From an uncultured Rhodocyclaceae bacterium (lineage in GTDB: Bacteria > Pseudomonadota > Gammaproteobacteria > Burkholderiales > Rhodocyclaceae), in the NCBI GenBank assembly GCA_937892345.1, contig CALAGF010000332.1:1-27472 (forward strand): a stretch of 27,472 nt of DNA. The letters are read 5' to 3'. The notes beneath the pieces were generated by a model that was not told the origin of the DNA, ran no database searches, and was given only the letters and a program-made list of their open reading frames with translations. Position 1 is the stretch's first letter. Every line of letters begins with the position of its first letter. Shown piece by piece: positions 19,727-27,472 of the stretch. Made by a program: the position numbers and the translations under genes.

Positions 19727-22339
19727 TCAGAAATCGTTGGCGATGGCCAGATCGACGCGCAATGCGATGCGTACAACCTCCACCTTGGTCTGTGCATCCC
19801 GGGCGGTCAGGAAATAGTCTTTGGTCTTGTCGTAGGATCCGGACTTGACGGTCAGGAAGACCGAGCGCTTGCGCTCGTCCATGAGTCCGGAACTGCTGTC
19901 GAAAGTCACGGACTGCTCATCGCTGATCAGCGCCTCACCGTCGCGGAGTGACACCAACACCGTGCGAGCCAATACCCGCTCGGAAACCGGCTCGGTCTGA
20001 ATGAATTCGAAACGCTGGCGATTGGTGACGACCTTGTTGGATGAGCCAAGCAGGCTGAATTCGACCATCCGCGTCTTGGCCGATGCGTTCTCGCTCTCGC
20101 GCAGGGTAATGACCGGGACCACCGTTTCCTGCGGCATGGCGCTCCCATGGACAAAACGGGCGCCACCTGCAAAGTGGAAGCGGGATGCGCCGCGCGGCAC
20201 CCAGAAATCGAGGCTGCCATCGCCCGGCGTGGTTCCCGCCGTGACCTGGGTGTTGCCACACCAGGCCTTCGGCGATTCTCCGATTCCCATACCCAGCAGA
20301 TAACGCTTCTTGGCTTTCAGGGTGCCGTCGGGCTTGTCGCCCAGCGCCGACTTGTCGGCCTCGTCGAGGGGCGATTCCTGGTAGAGGAATCCATGGTCGG
20401 CGGTGAGCAACACCAGCGAGCCATTGAGGCTATTCACGATGAAGGTTGCCAGTTGGGTCAGCTCGGTGAGCGTCTGCGCCACGGCATCGAAGGTTTCGCG
20501 CTCCGAGCCCTGCTTGTCGCCCAAGAGGTCGATCTTGTCATGGTAGATGTAGATCACCCGTTGGTCGCGGACGTACTCGCGGCCCTTGTCCTTGCCCAGT
20601 GCCAGCAAGTCATCGGCCTTGATGGCGACACCCTGAACGCCGGCCAACTGATCACCGCGTTGCTCTACGGTCGAGACGGGCTTGCCGTCGGCCATCACGT
20701 CCAGGTTGGCGTTCTGCTTGTAGGCCAGCGTTTGATGCGGCAGCAGAGCAGCCATGCCGAGCGCGGTGTAGCTCGGCAGCACGCCGAGCATGGCGGACAG
20801 CGTCGCCTTGAAGCGGCTCTTGCCGTTGACCTCGCGTACCAGTTCCTCTGCCGCTTCGAAGCGGAAGGCATCGGAAATGATCACGAAGACACGCTTCACG
20901 CCGGCGTCGAGGTGACTCTGGACATGCCGGGCATAGAAGTCCTGCTGATTGATCCAGCCATCCACCTGCCAGCGGGCGAGCAGCCCTGTGCTGCCTTCCA
21001 GCACCTTGTTCCAGGCCAGGCCCAGTTGCGGGATGAACCAGCCTGAGTAGGCGCTTTCCATGCGCTCACGCAGCTCATGCAGCAATGCCCAGCCCATCGG
21101 TTCGACGGCATCAGCCGCATGGTTGAACTGCCTATATAGCTGGTCGAACCTGAAAATTTCCTGCTGGTAGCTGTTCAAAGCCGCGCCAGCATCGACAAAG
21201 CTGAACCCCGCCTGGAAGCGAGCCTTCAGTTCCGAAAAGGCAGCAGCCGCCTCGAGCGCGTCGTAACAGGCAGCCAGGGCGCGCGAAGACGCACTGGCCT
21301 GCACCATCATCTGGTTTGCCCAGTGACCATCCCGCCGGCGAGCAACCAAGGTGCGCAGGGTATCCATGTCGGCACCTGCACCTGCAATGATCCGGCCCTT
21401 CAAGTCTTGAATGATCCGGCGCTCGACTTCCTCAAACGTCATGCACTCCGCCAGCGCTTCGGCGGAAAATCCTGCCAGGATGGCGGTCAGGCCAAGCTCA
21501 CGGCCGACCGTGCCAGACAGGGCGTCATAGCTGCCAAAATGCCCAACATGGGAGCGCCAGTTCCCCAGGAAAACAGAGATATTGGCGGCAAGCGTTTTGT
21601 TGCCAAGCACAAAGTGCGAAAGCTGTGCCGGGCATGGGGCGTTGAGCGTCCGCGCCAGATCGCTGGCAAGCAGTCTAAACAGCAGATCACGCAGTGTGGG
21701 CGCAGCATCCTGATAGCCCGTTTCGCGCTCCACCAGTGACCAGAACGCACCTTCCAGATCGTTCGCAGCGATATCCGTCCAAGCCTTGGGGCTGGCATCC
21801 AGATCGACGTTGCCGTCGGTGATCAGAGCAGACAAAATTCGCAGCAGAATGGCCGGCAGATCTGGCTGGTCGGCCTTGACCAGGACGGACAACATCTTGC
21901 GGTCAAGATCATCGGCGTTGTCGTTTGGCAAGACTAGGCGTTTCAGTCGCTCAGCCCGATCCTTGGCACGCAGGAACTTCGCCCTGGCCTTCAAATGCGC
22001 GCGCAACTGCTGGCTTGCCAGGCCCATATCTTCGAGCAGGATCGAGGCGCTGTCGGCCTTGAAGGACTTGCTGCGTAGACGGACATCGAGCAGCCAGTCG
22101 TCCGTTGGTTCGGGCTCGGGCTTGGCACTGTAAATCAGGAACTTGCTCCCACGACCGGCGCGCTCGAGATCAATCTTGGCCTTGAGCCATGGCGTTGCGT
22201 CCAGGTCGAGCAGGCCAACGCCTTCGGGGCGAAGCCCATCGACGGTGGCCGCGAACTCGCCGTCCGGGTCGTGCCAGAAGACGATAGAGGAACTGCCAAA
22301 GAGGTTGCTCAGGGCTTCGGTGATGCGTTGTTGGCTCAT
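19727..22339 (-). CDS. pglZ: BREX-1 phosphatase-superfamily protein PglZ
   Basis: 870 residues, typical of BREX type 1 PglZ. The N-terminus (ITEALSNLFGSSSIVFWHDP DGEF in part) is the standard start of the family. Alkaline-phosphatase-type metal ligands can be seen at FVIISDAFRFE (Asp490), YIYHDKID (His600, Asp601) and LLTADHGFLY (Asp648, His649). PglZ proteins bind metal and are essential for both methylation and exclusion; nuclease or phosphodiesterase activity has been reported for some. Gap of 69 bp to the TOPRIM-like gene upstream, 8 bp to brxL downstream. The complete, undisturbed reading frame indicates a functional gene. Confidence 0.95.
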   Translation of the reverse strand: MSQQRITEALSNLFGSSSIVFWHDPDGEFAATVDGLRPEGVGLLDLDATPWLKAKIDLERAGRGSKFLIYSAKPEPEPTDDWLLDVRLRSKSFKADSASILLEDMGLASQQLRAHLKARAKFLRAKDRAERLKRLVLPNDNADDLDRKMLSVLVKADQPDLPAILLRILSALITDGNVDLDASPKAWTDIAANDLEGAFWSLVERETGYQDAAPTLRDLLFRLLASDLARTLNAPCPAQLSHFVLGNKTLAANISVFLGNWRSHVGHFGSYDALSGTVGRELGLTAILAGFSAEALAECMTFEEVERRIIQDLKGRIIAGAGADMDTLRTLVARRRDGHWANQMMVQASASSRALAACYDALEAAAAFSELKARFQAGFSFVDAGAALNSYQQEIFRFDQLYRQFNHAADAVEPMGWALLHELRERMESAYSGWFIPQLGLAWNKVLEGSTGLLARWQVDGWINQQDFYARHVQSHLDAGVKRVFVIISDAFRFEAAEELVREVNGKSRFKATLSAMLGVLPSYTALGMAALLPHQTLAYKQNANLDVMADGKPVSTVEQRGDQLAGVQGVAIKADDLLALGKDKGREYVRDQRVIYIYHDKIDLLGDKQGSERETFDAVAQTLTELTQLATFIVNSLNGSLVLLTADHGFLYQESPLDEADKSALGDKPDGTLKAKKRYLLGMGIGESPKAWCGNTQVTAGTTPGDGSLDFWVPRGASRFHFAGGARFVHGSAMPQETVVPVITLRESENASAKTRMVEFSLLGSSNKVVTNRQRFEFIQTEPVSERVLARTVLVSLRDGEALISDEQSVTFDSSSGLMDERKRSVFLTVKSGSYDKTKDYFLTARDAQTKVEVVRIALRVDLAIANDF

Positions 22340-22341
22340 TG

Positions 22342-22446
22342 TTAGGCTCGATCAGTCTCGGCAAAATTTATCAGGTAGCGCATGCGCAAAACACACAAGC
22401 CCGTTTTGTCACTCTTGCGCTCCGGCAATCTGGCCAACCACAGCAT
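22342..22446 (-). CDS. possible 34-residue ORF or remnant before pglZ
   Basis: A frame overlapping the end of the TOPRIM-like gene reads MLWLARLPERKSDKTGLCVL, then RMRYLINFAETDRA, stopping 2 bp before the pglZ ATG. It fills the only sizeable gap (69 bp) in the operon. The texture is protein-like and could be the leftover C-terminus of a gene replaced when the ATPase/TOPRIM pair entered, but with no SD recognised and such length it may be chance. Confidence 0.25.
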   Translation of the reverse strand: MLWLARLPERKSDKTGLCVLRMRYLINFAETDRA

Positions 22447-23161
22447 TCAATCGTTCGCGAAATTTTCGAAAGCTCGGCATCGAACTGGCGCGTTCAAGAT
22501 CAAGTGGGCAGTCAGATAGCCAATCGCGCAAATTCGCTGCACTCATGTGCTCACCAAAAGCTTCCTCAAGTTTTTGCTTTGGGTGGTTTTCTGACACGAT
22601 ATTGCCGGGCAAGTCCTCCAACATCTCGCAGTTTCCGTAGGGCGGCGTTTTCGCCGCACAGAGTAGCCATGCCTCCGAGGTTGGTTTTGGCAGCATTGGC
22701 ACACCACGGGGATACTCAGCCCGTTGAAACCCGCGCTCGATTGAGCTCCATTTTTCGTCCCAATTTCCACCGGGGTTGGCGTTGGTACCATCTGAGTCAC
22801 GGAAGAAAACCGCGACGCCACGATCATCTTCGGCAACCTCGATTCCTGCGGCCATTTTTCCAAAAGCCCAGGCGTACTTCATGTGATACCCGGTCTCTTG
22901 GCCAGCCTTTTTCCCAGTCAGCGCGACAACTCTTTTGTTACCTTTCATCGTCTCGATTTGAGCCGCAAGAGCAGCCTTGCTGACAAATATCGCCCGGTCC
23001 GGCGTGTCACGAAAAATGGAATACCCCATTCGCGCAGAGACAATTTGGTCGACTAAAACGGTCATCGGGCCGGCAGTAAAATCTTGATCGCGACAAACCC
23101 CAATAGGCTGTGAGCAGCGTCCGATATCACTCGGCCCCTCACCGCTAAGAATCAGCAGCAT
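22409..23161 (-). CDS. TOPRIM/DUF4276-like putative nuclease subunit
   Basis: 250 residues from ATG 23161, whose A is the last base of the upstream TAA (TAATG junction); a longer frame to 23224 would only run into the ATPase gene. The acidic motifs are in the order expected of TOPRIM-like proteins: LLILSGEGPSDIG (Glu8, Asp12), VAVFFRDSDGT (Asp122, Asp124), and PKPTSEAWLL (158-167), a block typical of DUF4276-type proteins. Such proteins pair with RecF/OLD-like ATPases in defence systems (OLD, Gabija, PARIS AriA/AriB) where the TOPRIM subunit cuts nucleic acid on activation. The pairing is read from coupling; the exact family needs a profile search. Confidence 0.7.
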   Translation of the reverse strand: MLLILSGEGPSDIGRCSQPIGVCRDQDFTAGPMTVLVDQIVSARMGYSIFRDTPDRAIFVSKAALAAQIETMKGNKRVVALTGKKAGQETGYHMKYAWAFGKMAAGIEVAEDDRGVAVFFRDSDGTNANPGGNWDEKWSSIERGFQRAEYPRGVPMLPKPTSEAWLLCAAKTPPYGNCEMLEDLPGNIVSENHPKQKLEEAFGEHMSAANLRDWLSDCPLDLERASSMPSFRKFRERLNAVVGQIAGAQE

Positions 23162-24330
23162 TAACCCGCCTCCGTAAGCCTGGCTGCTTCCCGTGCGGCA
23201 TCGGCTTCGTCCAGTGCAACACACTCCTGAGTCAATGCATTTAGATCGGTATCGACAAATGCCTCCCCTGGCCCCATAAAGCTCAATTTCTCGCTAATGC
23301 GGGGAATGCCAAAAAATGGGCGGGCGCGGGTTTCACCCTTCGGGTTTTTATAAATGAAATTGACGGCTTCGCGAGCGACGGTGTCATCCAGATAGTTGAG
23401 AATCATCGGGCTGTGCGTAGTCACCAGAATCTGTTGCGATGCACTGACCAGAATATCAACGAGCCGCTCGATGATTTCCGGGTTCATCCCGTTTTCGATC
23501 TCGTCGAGCAATATCAACGAGCGGTCAGAGTCCGTTTGCGCAAGGATGGCCAAGACGCGAAGCAAACCGTCGTTTATGTGCCGTGCCTCTGTTTCCAGCT
23601 TGTGGGAACCAAATTGCTCAATAACATTGAGCTTCTTCCAGCCCGCACGCTGACTGGAAATCTTGTAGTCGATCAATGACGGGTAGAACGTCTTTAATCG
23701 CTCAATGAGCGCGTTTCGTTGCTCCCCCTTAATTCCATGCAGGAACGACGAGAGTTTTTCGCCACCCGAGCCAATATCGCTGTCACTTGTCCGGGCGCGT
23801 TTGCGCATGAGGTTGGGCGCTAACAGTTCCAGTGAGCGAACCCGGCGCATTGAATCGCGAAATTCCTGGAGCTCGGGGGGAATACTTTCACCTCGAAGCT
23901 GCGACAAGACCGAGCCTTGGTAGTTGAACACGATCGGGACTTCCGGCTCATTCGCAACGCGATAACTCTTCGCTTTGACGCGAAACAGATGCCCACCCGG
24001 TATGAGAATATTTTCTTGGCTGCACTGAAGGTCATGGCGGTTGAACGTCGCAATCCATGTCAGCTGCCGCCCATCGCTCAGTCGATAAATCACCGTGATA
24101 CCAATGTTACTTTCCGAGCGAAACTTGCAATTCAATTCTTGCGCGTTCCATTCGCGCATTTCAAGCCATTCGCTGATGCGTCCCTCCATCAACTGGGCAA
24201 TGAAATCGATGGCCTGAAGCACAGTGCTTTTTCCAGCGCCGTTCATGCCAACCAGACAATTGAACTTATGAAAGCCAAGCGTAAAGCCAGCCAAAGACTT
24301 GAAATTCGTTACGCTAATTCTTTCAATCAT
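23161..24330 (-). CDS. RecF/OLD-like ABC ATPase inside the BREX operon
   Basis: 389 residues. Starts ERISVTNFKSLAGFTLGF, the usual opening of AAA_15/AAA_21 ATPases; Walker A GMNGAGKST (28-36), an ABC signature-like INDGLLRVLAIL (252-263), Walker B SLILLDEIEN (271-280) and the H-loop TTHSP (304-308). All ATPase residues are intact. It overlaps the end of pglX by 8 bp and is coupled to the TOPRIM-like gene by TAATG. This size and pairing are like AriA of the PARIS defence system, which is often found near or within BREX loci and senses phage anti-restriction proteins. Here the partner looks more like DUF4276 than the DUF4435 of AriB, so it may be a variant or another ATPase-nuclease system. Confidence 0.85.
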   Translation of the reverse strand: MIERISVTNFKSLAGFTLGFHKFNCLVGMNGAGKSTVLQAIDFIAQLMEGRISEWLEMREWNAQELNCKFRSESNIGITVIYRLSDGRQLTWIATFNRHDLQCSQENILIPGGHLFRVKAKSYRVANEPEVPIVFNYQGSVLSQLRGESIPPELQEFRDSMRRVRSLELLAPNLMRKRARTSDSDIGSGGEKLSSFLHGIKGEQRNALIERLKTFYPSLIDYKISSQRAGWKKLNVIEQFGSHKLETEARHINDGLLRVLAILAQTDSDRSLILLDEIENGMNPEIIERLVDILVSASQQILVTTHSPMILNYLDDTVAREAVNFIYKNPKGETRARPFFGIPRISEKLSFMGPGEAFVDTDLNALTQECVALDEADAAREAARLTEAG

Positions 24331-27300
24331 CTCCAGCCCCTCCGGTTACGGCTTTGACCTCAGCCAACAAGTCCCCAAATTTACCGTAATTGACCTTCAC
24401 CCCGTCATCCAAATCGAGGCTGATCCGCATGTCGGCGAAGTGACGAAGTTTCTCGTCGTAGGCGAGTAGCTCGACGTGTTTCTTCCGCAGCTTCTCGATT
24501 TCCTTGTTCAACTTGTTGCGTGCTGCGGTCGACGCCGAATCGGCGTCTTTTTCCAGCATCTCGATGCGGGACTGGATCTTTCCGGTCAGGGGTACGACGT
24601 ACTCGGCGCGCATACGGGCCAGCGTGCTTTCGTTGTACCGATGCAAATAGACCAGTGCCTGGAATGCCCCTTGTTTGCCGCTGGAGAACAACCAGTAGAT
24701 TGGACGTTTTTTGTAGGTTTGCAGGTGGTCCTTAAAGAAACTCGACGACAGGTAACGGCGGATGGTTTCGTCCGGCGTCTCGTTGCCTTTCTGGCCCAAA
24801 CTCTCGGCGAGCCAGGCCATGTTTTCATCAAGTGTCTCAGAACCCCAGACGGCCTGTAGAAATTCGCGCACGCGGTTGGCGGCATCGTCCTCGAACCAGA
24901 GCTCGTCGGTGATCGGCACGATGCCGTCAACGTCAGCCGGGAAGGTCTGGTAGCGTGACGAATCGAAACCTATGTTGCCAGCGTCGGCATAGATCAGACC
25001 GGGTTCATCGAGACTGTAGCGGCCCATCATGCAACCGATTGCGTAGGAGATCAGGCGTTGGCAGTCCTTTTCGCGATCAGGGCGGGCGAATGTAATCTGC
25101 CCCTCTTGGATAGAGGGGGCTAGTTCAGCTTGAAGGGCGTAGACTTCAATAAAAAGAGCATTTACTGTCTCTTGTATGTTTTTCAGTGTATTGGCGTTTT
25201 CAAGGCTTTCAGCATTAAAAATCTCCCAAGCTTCCTGAAGGTTATGGCCGACATTCTTCAACCATTGAAGTGCTGAAAAATCCCAAGCGGTTTCGAATGA
25301 GTTCCAATCGCATTTGGACAAAGCAATCGCTCGATCAGCCAATTGGGCTATTTGATTTACATCTTGATGCTGAATTAACGGCAACGCACCAATATGAATA
25401 GTTTCCAAGTTTATTGTTGGAGATATTGCCTCCAAAATCTTTTCCGCAACGATAGAGTTTAGGAAGCAAAGAAGCGCATCTCTCTGTTCCTTGCTCTCAA
25501 AAAACAATGACGCTCCTGCAACATCAAAGACTGCGCCACATGGTTGGTATCGAAAGGAAGGAACTCCGCTTGAAACTTTTGACCAAGTGATGCTTTCACG
25601 AAAATAGTAAGTACCGTTTTTAACAATCCTGGTTGGCGATCCATACAGGCTCCTAGCAAATTCGAAAACCTCTTCCCCATCATTTTCCCAATTGATAAGG
25701 TATTCCAAGTTTCCGTACCATTTTCGAGCACCACCTCCTTTGTTATATGGGAACCATTTTTTCTTTGAGTTGCCAGCGCAAGCTCTATCTTGGCAATCGA
25801 AACGACATTTTTGATGACTCACTTCATGCCAAAGCCTCAAAAATCTATTGTTATCGCTGGTTTGGCATCCAACCCGCGTATCTGCGATCTCATTGATTTT
25901 TTTGTTTGAGAATGATGAAACCAGTTGCTTGCTAAGCCAATAAACTAATGGTTGGCTAGGTATCTTGCCAAAATCAGCTTGTTGCATAGCATCAAAGCGG
26001 CTTAATCCAGTTTGAAGAGCGATTGCCTTTTGCTCCTCTTGGCCATCCACAAGGCGGAAAAATACAGGTTTGAACTCTCCTAAGTGCTGACTTTGAAGAA
26101 CGAAAGCTGTCGTTTGTACAACCTCGCCAGATATTTCCCCAAAGGCTCGCGCTCCCAAATGTGCCATCGTGAAAATCGTTCGATCACCTAGCAACTTATC
26201 CCTGACCGCCTCAAAAGACGATAAGAACATCCAACTCTGCATTGTGACCATACTGTTGAAACCAGACTTCTTGCACCAATAAAAACCACGCTCAATGAAC
26301 ATGGCAAACAAGTCAGATTTGCTATCCGGGAAGTTCTCCTTGGCGAATTCCTTCAGTGCTGGATTCATGCCCTTCCCACCCATATATGGCGGATTCGCCA
26401 CCACCGCATCGAGCTTCATCGCCAGCACAATGGCCTGCCCCAGCAACGGCATCAGATCCTGCGCCGCCGCCTTGGCATAAAGGTCACCTCGTTCCAGCGC
26501 CTGGCGAAGTCCGTTACCAAGTTCGACCAGCTTTCCATCCAGGGCTTCAGGAATCTGGATCAGTGACCCGAACGTCTTCGCATGGGCGAAGGTATCCAGC
26601 AGTGCCTTCAGCGTTCCGCGCTGCACGCCGAACGGCGACAGGTTGGTCGACAGTTCGTCGAGATCCAGCCCCTTGCTTTCCTGAAGCGACAACACGTTGA
26701 GTACCGGTGCATCGTCGAGCAAACGGCGGTCGTCCGCCCTCGCCTTCATCAGCAGGGCAAAGCCCGCCAGTTGGGCGGCGCGGTCGTCGATGTCGAGACC
26801 GTAGAGGTTTTTCTCGAGGATCAGGCGCGGAATCGCCCGGGCCTGGTAGCCCCGCTCGAGATAGATTGCCTTCAGTACGTCATAGGCCACGACCAGGATG
26901 TGCCCCGATCCGCAGGCCGGATCGAGGACGGTAATCGACTCCGGATTGAGGTTTCCGCCGTCTTCGGCGATGCGCGTCTGGATCAAGGCATCGAGTTGGG
27001 CATTCACCTCGGGGGTCTGCTCAGCCGGCTCGATGTAGTAGTCCCAGTCACCCTTCAAGGTACTGGTTGGATTGGCCATTGACCACAGGCGGCCGACACT
27101 GTTTTGCACCAGGTACTGCACGATCCAGTTGGGGGTAAAGAGCTGTGTGGCAGCGGGAATATCCTCGCTCTTGACCACCTTGCCGATGACCGCATCCTTC
27201 TTCTCGCTGATGTAGAACTGGTAGAGCCAGCCGATGACTTCGACTTCCTGCCAGTCTTCTTCAGGGATCTCGCTGACGAGCTTGGCGATGACCGAGTCGG

Positions 27301-27472
27301 TGCGTAGCAGGTTGTCCGGGAGAAGCAGTTCAGTCTCGTCGTCGATCCGCTCGAAGAGGAAGGGCATGGCATTCGACAGTGCGTTGCATTGGGCAACGAG
27401 CAGGCGGCGGTACAGTTCACCGTCCTGATTGCCGGCCAGCTTCAGCTGTGTGACTTCTCCGGCATTCAGCCC
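24323..27472 (-). CDS. pglX: BREX-1 adenine-specific DNA methyltransferase PglX (N-terminus outside window)
   Basis: The frame is open to the window edge: 35 codons precede the first internal Met (27367), ending ...QCNALSNAMPFLFERIDD, which continues the family sequence, so at least ~1,049 residues are present of the usual ~1,200. SAM-binding motif I DPACGSG (visible residues about 184-190) and catalytic motif IV NPPYMGG (about 359-365) place it among gamma-type N6-adenine methyltransferases. PglX marks host DNA and is required for BREX exclusion. By eye the segment 25,130-26,340 is much more AT-rich than both flanks and corresponds to the region after motif IV where target recognition is expected, suggesting exchange of specificity. 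The stop overlaps the ATPase start by 8 bp. Confidence 0.95.
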   Translation of the reverse strand, partial: GLNAGEVTQLKLAGNQDGELYRRLLVAQCNALSNAMPFLFERIDDETELLLPDNLLRTDSVIAKLVSEIPEEDWQEVEVIGWLYQFYISEKKDAVIGKVVKSEDIPAATQLFTPNWIVQYLVQNSVGRLWSMANPTSTLKGDWDYYIEPAEQTPEVNAQLDALIQTRIAEDGGNLNPESITVLDPACGSGHILVVAYDVLKAIYLERGYQARAIPRLILEKNLYGLDIDDRAAQLAGFALLMKARADDRRLLDDAPVLNVLSLQESKGLDLDELSTNLSPFGVQRGTLKALLDTFAHAKTFGSLIQIPEALDGKLVELGNGLRQALERGDLYAKAAAQDLMPLLGQAIVLAMKLDAVVANPPYMGGKGMNPALKEFAKENFPDSKSDLFAMFIERGFYWCKKSGFNSMVTMQSWMFLSSFEAVRDKLLGDRTIFTMAHLGARAFGEISGEVVQTTAFVLQSQHLGEFKPVFFRLVDGQEEQKAIALQTGLSRFDAMQQADFGKIPSQPLVYWLSKQLVSSFSNKKINEIADTRVGCQTSDNNRFLRLWHEVSHQKCRFDCQDRACAGNSKKKWFPYNKGGGARKWYGNLEYLINWENDGEEVFEFARSLYGSPTRIVKNGTYYFRESITWSKVSSGVPSFRYQPCGAVFDVAGASLFFESKEQRDALLCFLNSIVAEKILEAISPTINLETIHIGALPLIQHQDVNQIAQLADRAIALSKCDWNSFETAWDFSALQWLKNVGHNLQEAWEIFNAESLENANTLKNIQETVNALFIEVYALQAELAPSIQEGQITFARPDREKDCQRLISYAIGCMMGRYSLDEPGLIYADAGNIGFDSSRYQTFPADVDGIVPITDELWFEDDAANRVREFLQAVWGSETLDENMAWLAESLGQKGNETPDETIRRYLSSSFFKDHLQTYKKRPIYWLFSSGKQGAFQALVYLHRYNESTLARMRAEYVVPLTGKIQSRIEMLEKDADSASTAARNKLNKEIEKLRKKHVELLAYDEKLRHFADMRISLDLDDGVKVNYGKFGDLLAEVKAVTGGAGDD

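Noticed and set aside
18648..19817. 389-codon plus-strand open frame opposite brxL
   Set aside because: It lies fully antisense to the strongly supported brxL gene, has low-complexity Val/Asp/Leu/Gly-rich composition and no family motif; a typical shadow of a GC-rich gene.
20147..21046. 299-codon plus-strand open frame opposite pglZ
   Set aside because: Antisense to pglZ, which has all family motifs; no ribosome binding site or recognisable domain.

Overview
The window is proteobacterial accessory DNA. Overall style (roughly mid-50s % GC by eye, GGAG/GGAAAGG ribosome binding sites, short genes in tight operons, KfrA, HicBA, zeta and integrase families, and a type 1 BREX locus with typical proteobacterial protein sequences) points to a beta- or gammaproteobacterium, most likely a betaproteobacterium. 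The taxon is inferred; nothing here fixes the species.

Layout. 1-4.8 kb: a small two-CxxC protein, a membrane/coiled-coil protein, a large DndC-like PP-loop sulfurtransferase family protein, a secreted and a membrane small protein, and a KfrA-like coiled-coil DNA-binding protein with a perfect 15-bp inverted repeat in front of it. 4.8-11.5 kb: a plus-strand run of mostly unrecognised small genes, led by a second PP-loop (PAPS-reductase-like) enzyme and closed by a hicB-hicA toxin-antitoxin pair. At least seven of these genes have a compact GC-rich hairpin 20-60 nt before the start codon, several with a common GGG..TTCAA..GGAG tail, suggesting a shared RNA leader design. 11.7-13.9 kb (minus strand): a zeta-type kinase toxin with a small overlapping partner, and an unrecognised 325-aa protein. 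14.1-16.5 kb: a tyrosine recombinase, then a small operon with its own sigma70-like promoter that starts with an AbrB/MazE-like gene, contains a decayed paralogue of the window's first gene and ends in a 15-codon stub running into three 16-bp repeats at exact 20-bp spacing.

16.6-27.5 kb: a small HTH gene, and on the minus strand the distal half of a type 1 BREX phage-defence operon, read as pglX (N-terminus outside the window) - ABC/RecF-like ATPase - TOPRIM/DUF4276-like protein - pglZ - brxL - a small protein with an Ada-like HRPCSECR motif. Stop/start overlaps or gaps of a few bases join all of these except the 69-bp TOPRIM-pglZ junction. The ATPase/TOPRIM-like pair sits inside the BREX operon between pglX and pglZ and looks like a second, nested defence module. 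brxA, brxB and brxC would be expected to the right of the window.

Working together: the left two thirds reads as the cargo and maintenance region of an integrative or conjugative element (integrase, KfrA-like protein, two TA-type modules, many small accessory genes), and the right third is its or its neighbour's phage-defence island. The points most worth follow-up are the repeated hairpin leaders, the ATPase/TOPRIM insertion in BREX, the two unaccompanied DndC/PAPS-reductase-like enzymes, and the 20-bp-spaced triplicate repeat beside the BREX island.
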